A stretch of 17,414 nucleotides of DNA from an uncultured Oscillospiraceae bacterium (GTDB lineage Bacteria; Bacillota; Clostridia; Oscillospirales; Ruminococcaceae). How positions within the stretch are numbered: position 1 is the stretch's first letter; every line of letters starts with the position of its first letter. The translations under genes were made by a program, and so were the position numbers. The stretch is from contig CABUEI010000042.1 in NCBI GenBank assembly GCA_902490585.1, positions 1-17,414 of the forward strand, given 5' to 3'. Of this stretch, positions 1 to 6,851 are shown piece by piece. The notes under the pieces are model-generated. The model was not told the DNA's origin. It worked only from the letters and a program-made list of their open reading frames with translations, and did not search any database.

Positions 1-1378
1 GAACTGAGCTGTAAATGCCTGCACCTACTGCCGCCAGAAGAGCAACACCAAGTGCGGGGCCTTCCTTGTTTGCTGTAGTCTTTACGTTGCAGGCATACAA
101 ATCTGCAAGCATCTGACGCCACAGCGGTGATGTTCCGCCGCCGCCGCAAGCCATCATATCATCAATGTTTATGTTCATCTCACGCATAACCTCAACGCAG
201 TCACGCAGTGAATAGGAAACGCCTTCCATAACGGCTCTGAGCATATCCTTCTTCTTGTGCATAGTAGACAGACCTACAAACGCACCTCTTACATTGGGGT
301 CAAGGTGAGGAGTTCTCTCGCCGTTCAGATAAGGCATATAGAGCAGTCTGTTTGCGCCTATCGGTACACTGTCAGCTTCCTTATCCATAATGTAGTACGG
401 GTCAACGCCCATAGAAGCGGCTGTTTCCATCTCGCTCCATGCAAAATTATCTCTGAACCACTTGAGTGACAGACCTGCGGACTGTGTAACACCCATAACG
501 TGCCAGCAACCCGGAACGGCACAGCAGAATGTATGAACTCTGCCCTTGGGGTCGATTGAAATATCTGAAGTATGTGCAAATACAACACCGCTTGAACCGA
601 TAGTTGTGAAAGCCTTACCGTCTTCAACAACACCAGTTCCGACAGCGGCAGCCGCATTATCGCCTGCACCGCCGACTACGGGTGTTCCCTCTTTAAGACC
701 TGTAGCCTGAGCTACCGCCTTTGTGATAGTACCTGTTATCTCGGGGCTCTCGTAAACCTTTGCAAGAAGTGACTTGTCGATGCCGAGCTTTGTCAGCACC
801 TCATCAGACCAGCATCTGCCGGGAATGTCAAGTAACTGCATACCCGATGCGTCAGAAACTTCTGTAGCGAACTCGCCCGTCAGCATAAATCTTATATAGT
901 CCTTGGGGAGCAGAATGTGACGGCACTTTTCGTAGTTCTCGGGCTCGTTGTTCTTTACCCACATGATCTTGGCGGCTGTGAAACCTGTGATAGCAGGATT
1001 AGCTGTGATAGCAATAAGTCTGTCGTGACCTACCTTTTCGGTAATCTCAACTACTTCCTTGCCTGTACGCTGATCACACCAGATAATACTCTTTCTTATT
1101 ACCTTATTGTCCTTGTCCAGCATTACAAGACCGTGCATCTGTCCCGAAAGACCTACGCCCTTGATTTCTTCAGCAGGAACACCGCTCTTTGCCACTACAT
1201 CACGGATACCGTTGACGCAGGCGTTCCACCAGTCAGTCGGCTCCTGCTCGGCATAACCGTTGCAGGGAGTATAAAGCGGATAATCATAAAGCGCCGATGC
1301 AACGGGTGTACCGTCTTCGCTGAAAAGTACAGTCTTTGTACCGGACGTTCCTATATCGACACCAAGTATGTATGCCAT
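1..1378 (-). CDS. xylB: Xylulokinase (D-xylulose kinase), C-terminus cut by window edge
   Basis: This FGGY-family sugar kinase phosphorylates D-xylulose with ATP to D-xylulose 5-phosphate in the cytoplasm, the entry step to the pentose phosphate pathway. The start is ATG at 1378-1376, behind an AAGGAGA ribosome binding site at 1385-1391. About 459 codons are present; family members are about 480-500 residues, so roughly 30-40 C-terminal residues lie outside. The N-terminus has the phosphate-loop motif DIGTSGTK, with D8 matching E. coli XylB D6. Residues around 236-243 read GGAGDNAA, where D240 corresponds to the catalytic base D233. SGQMHGLV, IWCDQRT and ERTPH are also typical of xylulokinases. 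I read several stretches in this one frame and saw no break. A perfect palindrome just after the predicted transcription start suggests repression relieved by a pentose. Glycerol or gluconate kinase is less likely because of SGQMHG. The family call is firm and the exact substrate likely. Confidence 0.93.
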   Translation of the reverse strand, partial: MAYILGVDIGTSGTKTVLFSEDGTPVASALYDYPLYTPCNGYAEQEPTDWWNACVNGIRDVVAKSGVPAEEIKGVGLSGQMHGLVMLDKDNKVIRKSIIWCDQRTGKEVVEITEKVGHDRLIAITANPAITGFTAAKIMWVKNNEPENYEKCRHILLPKDYIRFMLTGEFATEVSDASGMQLLDIPGRCWSDEVLTKLGIDKSLLAKVYESPEITGTITKAVAQATGLKEGTPVVGGAGDNAAAAVGTGVVEDGKAFTTIGSSGVVFAHTSDISIDPKGRVHTFCCAVPGCWHVMGVTQSAGLSLKWFRDNFAWSEMETAASMGVDPYYIMDKEADSVPIGANRLLYMPYLNGERTPHLDPNVRGAFVGLSTMHKKKDMLRAVMEGVSYSLRDCVEVMREMNINIDDMMACGGGGTSPLWRQMLADLYACNVKTTANKEGPALGVALLAAVGAGIYSSV

Positions 1379-1420
1379 ATCTGTTCTCCTTAAATTTCAA
1401 AAAACTTCATAGAATTTATT

Positions 1421-1437
1421 CGTGTAAAACTTACACG
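1421..1437. promoter_or_regulatory. Palindromic operator in the xylB leader
   Basis: CGTGTAA-AAC-TTACACG is a perfect 7-bp inverted repeat with a 3-bp centre. It lies directly after the predicted xylB transcription start (about +5 to +21) and before the ribosome binding site, a classic repressor position. The regulator gene is not in the window. The site does not match the Bacillus ROK-type XylR operator, and at 17 bp with an odd centre it is not a standard cre site, so the cognate regulator is unknown. Confidence 0.7.
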
Positions 1438-1448
1438 CTTCTTACATA

Positions 1449-1478
1449 ATTATAATCTATCGTGATGTGATTTGTCAA
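1449..1478 (-). promoter_or_regulatory. xylB promoter
   Basis: On the minus strand, TTGACA (1478-1473) and TATAAT (1454-1449) are separated by 18 bp. Transcription would begin near 1442 and run into xylB. Both boxes match the sigma-A consensus exactly and the spacing is one base over the optimum, so I infer a strong basal promoter that needs the adjacent operator for control. Confidence 0.85.
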
Positions 1479-1570
1479 TAGAAAAAACCGAAATATCGCC
1501 ATTAAAAATGCCATTGCCGCCGAGTTTTATCATTGTTCGGAAAAAGCGGTTACTTATTGCTAACAAAATG

Positions 1571-1586
1571 GTTACAATCCTGTAAC
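1571..1586. repeat. Second inverted repeat in the xylB/serpin intergenic region
   Basis: GTTACA-ATCC-TGTAAC is a perfect 6-bp inverted repeat with a 4-bp spacer, about 60-75 bp upstream of the predicted serpin -35 box. It reuses the TTACA/TGTAA half-sites of the xylB operator in the opposite order. It could be a second regulator site. No poly-T follows, so it is not a terminator. Confidence 0.4.
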
Positions 1587-1643
1587 TTTTATTAACTTTG
1601 AGAAAAAATATTATAAATTTTAATCAGAAAATTATATAATCTG

Positions 1644-1673
1644 TGGACAATCCGACGCTTTGAATTGTATTAT
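1644..1673 (+). promoter_or_regulatory. Probable serpin promoter
   Basis: TGGACA (1644-1649) and TATTAT (1668-1673) are spaced by 18 bp, giving a leader of about 45 nt before the serpin ATG. The boxes are imperfect. A second TATAAT at 1635-1640 lacks a good -35 partner. The surrounding AT-rich tract fits a promoter, but the exact start is uncertain. Confidence 0.45.
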
Positions 1674-1723
1674 ATATGAATATTGACTGACGTAAATTTT
1701 TCCAAACAGCGAAAGGAGTATTT

Positions 1724-2962
1724 ATGAAACGAAGAATCACCACAGCCGCAATTGCAGGTGCTATACTGATATCCGCACTCTCCGTAACATCTTGCCGTTC
1801 AAATCAATCATACGAAACATCGGATTTAATGACCGATATCAAAGCGGAAAGCCACGATAGCACAAATCCGGACGACTCTTTCAAAACCGCTTATGATAAT
1901 TTCACGGCTAATCTTCTGAAAGAAAGTTTCGACGGCAGTTCAGACACGTTTATCTCTCCTCTGTCGATATCTACCGTACTTGCTATGACTGCCAACGGTG
2001 CAAACGGTCAGACAAAGGACGAAATGGAAAAGGTGCTCGGTAACGGCATTTCGCTTGACGAGTTCAACAAGTACCTTTCATCATTTAACGATTCTCTCTC
2101 ATCCGGTGAGGACTTCAGTATCAAAAATGCAAACTCGATCTGGTTTGTAAAAGATAACAATTTCAATGTTAAACATGATTTTCTTCAAGTGAACGCCGAC
2201 TACTATCATGCCGAAATATTTAAGCGTGCATACAACGACGATATTGTGAACAATATAAACGAATGGGTCAGCAAACACACCGACTGCATGATAGACAATC
2301 TCCTTGACAACAGTAATAATCTTTTGAATATCGCCCTTATAAACGCTATAGCTTTCAACGCCGAATGGGATTTTCCGTATTTCGATAACTTTGTTAAAGA
2401 CGGCATATTCACTGACATAAACGGCAATGAGCAGTCGGTTTCAATGATGATCTCGGAAGAAAATGAATACATAAACGGCGACAACTGTACACGCTTTATA
2501 AAGAAATACCGTGGCGGTAAATACGGTTTTGCCGCAATGCTTCCCGACAGCAGTATTTCTGTATCGGATTTTGTAAATTCTCTTTCCGGAGATAAGCTGT
2601 TCAGTCTGTTGCAGAACACAGAAACTACCGATATAGTTGTCAAAATGCCGAAATTCGAGTATGAATACAGTGCTGAGCTTAACGATATGTTATCGGCTAT
2701 GGGTATGCCGACAGCATTTTCGGGTAGAGCTGATTTTTCGGGAATATCAAACGGCAATCTTCCGATAAGCAAGGTTATTCACAAAACAAAAATATCGGTG
2801 ACGCAGGAAGGAACAAAAGCTTCTGCGGCAACCGGTGCCATTATGTCGGGCATTATTGACAACGCAAGCAAAAATGTCACACTCAACCGTCCTTTCGTCT
2901 ATATGATAATTGATACCGAAACCATGTTACCGCTCTTTGCAGGCGTTTACACAGGCGTTTAA
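1724..2962 (+). CDS. Lipoprotein serpin (serine protease inhibitor)
   Basis: A 412-residue serpin, probably anchored to the outer face of the membrane. Residues 1-24 form a lipoprotein signal: basic MKRR, a hydrophobic core, and a V-T-S-C lipobox with C24 as the lipidated cysteine. The serpin fold follows a short Asp/Ser-rich spacer, with DTFISPLSIS and LAMTANGANGQT near the N-terminus and NRPFVYMI (388-395) and LPLFAG near the end. The reactive-centre loop begins with the hinge EGTKASAATG (E362, G363, T364), the small-residue pattern needed for loop insertion, so it should be inhibitory. Counting from the hinge puts P1 near I377, but the loop seems about two residues longer than alpha-1-antitrypsin's, leaving the I377-I378-D379 area ambiguous. 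Siropins, gut serpins described from Eubacterium siraeum, inhibit neutrophil elastase and proteinase 3; a similar target is inferred here. Start: ATG after AAAGGAGT at 1712-1719. No clear terminator follows. Confidence 0.92.
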   Translation: MKRRITTAAIAGAILISALSVTSCRSNQSYETSDLMTDIKAESHDSTNPDDSFKTAYDNFTANLLKESFDGSSDTFISPLSISTVLAMTANGANGQTKDEMEKVLGNGISLDEFNKYLSSFNDSLSSGEDFSIKNANSIWFVKDNNFNVKHDFLQVNADYYHAEIFKRAYNDDIVNNINEWVSKHTDCMIDNLLDNSNNLLNIALINAIAFNAEWDFPYFDNFVKDGIFTDINGNEQSVSMMISEENEYINGDNCTRFIKKYRGGKYGFAAMLPDSSISVSDFVNSLSGDKLFSLLQNTETTDIVVKMPKFEYEYSAELNDMLSAMGMPTAFSGRADFSGISNGNLPISKVIHKTKISVTQEGTKASAATGAIMSGIIDNASKNVTLNRPFVYMIIDTETMLPLFAGVYTGV

Positions 2963-3008
2963 CATACGAAAATTGTATAATCTGCATAATACGGGCTATA
3001 ATATTTTC

Positions 3009-3036
3009 TTGACTTTTGTCGTCTGTATGCTATAAT
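3009..3036 (+). promoter_or_regulatory. pfkA promoter with extended -10
   Basis: TTGACT (3009-3014) and TATAAT (3031-3036) are 16 bp apart, with TG one base upstream of the -10 (3028-3029), making an extended -10. The leader to the ATG at 3085 is about 40 nt. This makes pfkA independent of the serpin. Confidence 0.75.
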
Positions 3037-3084
3037 TGAAATAGCAGAAAACGACAAATCTTTCAGGAAAGGTTGGATGTACAA

Positions 3085-4170
3085 ATGGCAAAACGCAGAA
3101 TAGGTATACTGACAAGCGGCGGCGACTGCCCCGGTCTTAACGCTACTATAAGAGGTGCGGCGAAAGCCTGCTACACAATGTTCGGCGAGGACAACGTTGA
3201 GATAGTCGGCATATCAAACGGTTTCCACGGTCTGATCCACAACAACTGCCGCATAATGAAGCCTGAAGACTTTTCGGGTATACTCACCCAGGGCGGAACA
3301 ATACTCGGCACAAAGCGTACACCCTATAAGATGATGCAGGTTATCGAAGCGGACAACATAGACAAGGTTGCAGAGATGAAAGCTACCTATAAACAGCAGA
3401 AGCTCGACTGCATACTGACGCTCGGCGGTAACGGAACTCACAAGACGGCAAATCTTCTTTCTGAAGAAGGTCTTAATATAATAGGTTTACCTAAGACGAT
3501 TGATAATGATATCTGGGGTACGGACGTGACATTCGGTTTCCACACCGCAGTTGATATAGCAACCGAAGTTGTAGACAGAATACACACAACCGCTACTTCT
3601 CACAGACGTATCATGGTTATTGAGATAATGGGCAACAAGGCAGGCTGGCTTACTCTTTATTCAGGTATTGCAGGCGGTGCGGATATAATCCTCATTCCCG
3701 AAATTCCCTACAGCATCGACAAGGTAATTGACGCTTGCGAAAAGCGTGCGCAGTCCGGCAAAACATTCTCTATAATCGCCGTTGCGGAGGGTGCAATGGA
3801 CATCCAAGAAGCCGCTATGAAGAAAAAGGAACGTGCTAAAAAGCGTGCCGAAGCAGGCGAAACAACTGTTACAAACCGTATAGCAAAGCAGATTGAAGCC
3901 GCTACAGGCTTTGAATCGAGAACAGTAGTTCCCGGTCATATATTAAGAGGCGGTTCACCCTCGGCTTATGACAGAGTTCTTGCAACAAAGTTCGGTGCAA
4001 GAGCCGCAATGCTTATAAAGCAGGAAAAGTACGGCTACACGGTAGCTAAAATCGGTAGCAAGATTACCGAAAACAAACTGTCAGATGTTACTATGAAAAC
4101 AAAATTCGTTCCCGAAAACGATGAACTCGTCATCACCGGCAAAAGCATCGGCGTATCTTTCGGTGACTAA
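3085..4170 (+). CDS. pfkA: 6-phosphofructokinase, group III type, probably ATP-dependent
   Basis: A cytosolic glycolytic enzyme that phosphorylates fructose 6-phosphate to the 1,6-bisphosphate; 361 residues from ATG 3085. The in-frame TTG at 3073 abuts the AGGAAAGG ribosome binding site (3065-3072), so it is too close to be used. Motifs: SGGDCPGLN (11-19) for the phosphoryl-donor site; LGGNGTH (113-119); GLPKTIDND (134-142) with catalytic D140 and D142; IMGNKAGW; and AEG in the sugar-phosphate half. Donor choice follows the residue equivalent to E. coli G104: here G117, which favours ATP, whereas PPi enzymes have Asp. K137, equivalent to E. coli G124, is the PPi-lineage feature kept in atypical ATP enzymes. 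The usual metal-binding Asp of GGDG is Asn116. The gene is monocistronic: own promoter, strong terminator. The family is certain; the donor is inferred. Confidence 0.93.
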   Translation: MAKRRIGILTSGGDCPGLNATIRGAAKACYTMFGEDNVEIVGISNGFHGLIHNNCRIMKPEDFSGILTQGGTILGTKRTPYKMMQVIEADNIDKVAEMKATYKQQKLDCILTLGGNGTHKTANLLSEEGLNIIGLPKTIDNDIWGTDVTFGFHTAVDIATEVVDRIHTTATSHRRIMVIEIMGNKAGWLTLYSGIAGGADIILIPEIPYSIDKVIDACEKRAQSGKTFSIIAVAEGAMDIQEAAMKKKERAKKRAEAGETTVTNRIAKQIEAATGFESRTVVPGHILRGGSPSAYDRVLATKFGARAAMLIKQEKYGYTVAKIGSKITENKLSDVTMKTKFVPENDELVITGKSIGVSFGD

Positions 4171-4312
4171 GCGGCGAGTCGCCGCTGACAATCCCGCCTT
4201 TAAAAATGTCACAGCTATCCGCAGAATAGTGATACAGCGGGGCTGAACGATAGCATTTGTGATACAGCAAATCACCGCTTTCAAAAGACGGCAACGCATA
4301 AAAGAATATTCA
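4171..4312 (+). other. Structured 3' untranslated region of pfkA
   Basis: No gene is seen here. A GC-rich hairpin GCGGCG-AGT-CGCCGC (4171-4185) starts on the base after the pfkA stop codon and lacks a T-run. A 10-bp direct repeat GTGATACAGC occurs at 4229-4238 and 4259-4268, exactly 30 bp apart. GCTATC (4214-4219) is inverted at 4249-4254, and ATTTG (4255-4259) pairs with CAAAT (4268-4272). It may be an mRNA-stabilising tail or a small RNA released from the 3' end; I recognise no known RNA family. Confidence 0.35.
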
Positions 4313-4349
4313 TAAAGGGTAACAGCAAAAGTTGTTACCCTTTTACTTT
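4313..4349 (+). terminator. Rho-independent terminator of pfkA
   Basis: An 11-bp perfect stem, AAAGGGTAACA (4314-4324) with TGTTACCCTTT (4333-4343), has an 8-nt loop and is followed by a T-rich run TTTTACTTTTA. Flanking CATAAAAG/CTTTTATG and AACG/CGTT can lengthen the stem. It lies about 145 nt after the pfkA stop and insulates the GH43 gene. Confidence 0.85.
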
Positions 4350-4408
4350 TATGAAAGCGTTAAACTTGTCTTTGCACAAAACGTCACCGCATTGTGCAGA
4401 TTAGAGCA

Positions 4409-4437
4409 TTGAAAAGCACCGTTTTTAGTGGTAAAGT
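4409..4437 (+). promoter_or_regulatory. Possible GH43 gene promoter
   Basis: TTGAAA (4409-4414) and TAAAGT (4432-4437) are 17 bp apart. A better-looking TATAAA at 4437-4442 would need a 22-bp spacer. The preceding terminator means some promoter must lie between about 4350 and 4465; this is the best candidate I see. Confidence 0.35.
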
Positions 4438-4480
4438 ATAAATCAAGGAAAATAAACATAATAATTTTCGGAGGTAAACC

Positions 4481-6739
4481 ATGGCACGATATGCAAGGAA
4501 AATCGTTTCCGTCCTCTGCTCTGCGGCACTTATCGGCAGTATCGCTTATACAGCGTCAGCAGAAAGCGGACTTACAGGCTTTAAAAAGTAGGAAACCAAA
4601 AACACGACCTCAATTTCAGACAATGTAATTCTGAACAACTCTCTGAAATCGACATCAAATGCAAACCCTATCTCTCCCGAACACTTCTGTGCAGACCCCA
4701 CTGCCGTAGAATACAACGGCAGACTGTACGTTTACGGTACAAACGACCACCAGCAGTACGAAGAGAAAGGTGCAGACGAAGACAACACATACGAGAAAAT
4801 CAAGTCCCTCGTTGTATTCTCTACCGATGATATGGTCAACTGGGAATATCACGGCGAAATCAACGTCGGCGAAATCGCACCGTGGATAATAAATTCATGG
4901 GCACCCTCGATCACATCAAGAGTTGAGGACGACGGGCTGACACATTTCTATATGTATTTCTCGAACAACGGCACAGGCGTAGGCGTTATCACCGCAACAA
5001 ATCCCCTCGGACCGTGGACAGATCCTCTCGGCAAACCCTTTGTAGAGAATATCGAAAACTGCCCCAGCCCGTTCGACCCCGGTGTTGTCATTGATGAAAA
5101 CGGCGACGGCTGGCTTACATTCGGCGGCGGCAAAGCAAGCGGCGGCACTGACTATATGCCCGGCAGTGCAAGAATTGTAAAGCTCGGCGATGATATGCTG
5201 TCATTTGCAAGCGATATTACAGAAATTCCTGCCCCCTACTTCTTTGAAGCAAGCGAGCTCAACTACATAAACGGAACTTATGTTTACACCTACTGCTCCG
5301 ACTGGTCAGATCACTCGGCAAAGTGGGATTTTGACACAGAGGTTCCCGGCGGTTGCTCGATGATTTACATGACGACCAAAACTCCCCTTGACCCGTCAAG
5401 CTGGGAAGTAAAGAGTGAATGTTTCAAGAATCCCGGCAACTCAGGTTTTGATTATTCAAACAATCACACACATTTACAGAAGTACAACGGTAAGTACTAT
5501 ATGCTCTATCACACCCTTTCACTCAAAAACGCAATGGGTATAAAGGGCGGTTACAGAAGTCTTTGTGTAGATGAAATAAACGTTGATGAAAGCACTGTTA
5601 CAATTGAAGACATCGGTGGCACAAAGAAAGGCGTTACCGATGCGACAGCTTCACCGTACAATACGCATGACGGCGCACAGTATTTCACCTCGGCAGAAAT
5701 TACCACCGACACTTCTGTTCCCTCTTCCCCTTTTGTCAAGAGTAACGAAAAAGGCGCATGGTTAAGCGTAAAGAATGTTATGTTCACACAGTTCAAAAAC
5801 AGTGAACAGGCATCTGCCGATCCCGTTGAAACTCTTACCAAGGTAGACACAATTGATTATAACATCACCGTAAAAGATGTTGACAAGCCTACAACAGTTA
5901 CAATGTACACAGGTGTGCAGAACAGCGACGAAGTGACAGGCAGTGTTGCCGTAGACAAGAGCGGCTCTTATACTATAAGCGTTAACCTCGACGGTGCTGA
6001 AAATCTTATTAACCTCGGCTATTTCCGTGCGTCTGACGATGCAAAGATCACATTCGACCTTGACAGTATCACTGTAAACGGAAAGTACACAATTGACATT
6101 TCAAGCGAGTTCACAAATACAAGAGACTGGGCAGACGGCTTAAAGAATATATGGAACGGTTTCTCGGACGGTGACGAAGTTTACTCTTCCGACAACGCAA
6201 TATTCAGATACAACAAGAGCGAAGACGCTATCAAGTTCTATGACGTTACGGTAAGCGACAACGGCAACAGTGACGCTCCCCTTACCGACAAACAGCTTGT
6301 ATTCTTAGCTAAGGCAAAGGGCAACGGCAGAATTGAGGTCAGACTGGACGCTCCCACCGGCGACCTGCTTACAGCAATTGAAGTAAGCGGTGACAGCTAC
6401 AGCGTAGTTTATGACAAGGCTGTAAAGAAAATCGGCGGCACACACGACCTTTACTTTGTATTCTCAGATAAGGACATTGCCCTTTCACAGTGGCAGTTTA
6501 GTGATATCGACAGCTTTGACACAGGCAACGCAGAACTCCCCGATGAAAAGCCCTCAGACACAGAGAAACCTGCCAACACTGAAAAGCCTGCGGATACAGA
6601 GAAACCCTCAGATGAAAAGCCCGATGACAACAAAGAACCCGGAAAACCGAACACAGGTGCTTCAGCTCCCGCTCTTGTTGCAGGAATAGTTGCTCTCGGT
6701 GCGGTATCGGCAGTAATTGTTTCAAAGAAGAAAAAGTAA
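4481..6739 (+). pseudogene. GH43 arabinofuranosidase/xylosidase, secreted and wall-anchored, with an in-frame TAG
   Basis: A strong GGAGG (4470-4474) precedes ATG 4481. Codons 1-27 encode a signal peptide ending TASA. TAG at 4589-4591 (codon 37) then interrupts the frame, and the remaining 715 codons are open to TAA. The next in-frame ATG (4832) lies beyond the catalytic base and lacks a signal, so the gene works only by readthrough; otherwise it is a fresh pseudogene. Counting the TAG as residue 37, the GH43 beta-propeller spans about 63-400: D72 (ADPT) as general base, D199 (SPFDPG) as pKa modulator, E256 (FFEAS) as acid. Residues about 560-675 resemble a CBM6 sugar-binding module (IEVRLDAPTG, GTHDLYFVF, WQF). 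A TEKP(A/S)-type repeat linker (688-721), KPNTG (722-726), a hydrophobic segment and KKKK form a sortase-type tail. It would cut arabinoxylan side chains or xylo-oligosaccharides at the surface; GH43 spans both activities. Confidence 0.8.
4589..4591 (+). other. In-frame amber codon in the GH43 gene
   Basis: The frame runs AAA AAG TAG GAA ACC, nine codons after the predicted signal peptidase site. A single base change from AAG, CAG, GAG, TCG, TTG or TGG would explain it. The deoxyinosine glycosylase gene in this window ends in TAG, which argues against TAG being reassigned genome-wide. Confidence 0.9.
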
Positions 6740-6761
6740 TATTCCACACATATACACATTA

Positions 6762-6798
6762 AAAATCACCCTGCGGATTTGCTCCGTAGGGTGATTTT
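6762..6798. terminator. Bidirectional terminator between convergent genes
   Basis: A 16-bp stem (6762-6777 with 6783-6798, one G-U pair) and a 5-nt loop carry AAAA on one side and TTTT on the other, so it can end transcripts from both the GH43 gene (plus) and the 1227-aa gene (minus). It is the only strong hairpin in the 112-bp gap between their stop codons. Confidence 0.88.
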
Positions 6799-6851
6799 GC
6801 CTATAAACAGTGTTAATTACCGCTTGATAATCGGTTTCAAAAAGACACAGT

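Noticed and set aside
917..1393. A 158-codon open frame on the plus strand
   Set aside because: It lies antisense to the well-supported xylB gene and has no family-like motifs or ribosome binding site.
2206..2772. A 188-codon open frame on the minus strand inside the serpin gene
   Set aside because: It is a shadow of the serpin reading frame; no ribosome binding site or recognisable motifs.
2963..3008. Serpin terminator from AAAAT/ATTTT pairing
   Set aside because: The stem is short and AT-only with many mismatches, so it cannot be supported.
3073..3084. TTG start adding four residues to phosphofructokinase
   Set aside because: It abuts the Shine-Dalgarno sequence with no spacing; ATG 3085 fits the family N-terminus.
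4589..4591. Pyrrolysine or a reassigned TAG codon
   Set aside because: No supporting pyl gene or context is visible, and another gene in the window ends with TAG; kept only as a possibility to test.
4832..6739. The GH43 gene as a complete gene starting at the ATG at 4832
   Set aside because: This start lies inside the catalytic domain, after the general-base Asp at codon 72, lacks a signal peptide, and has no good ribosome binding site.
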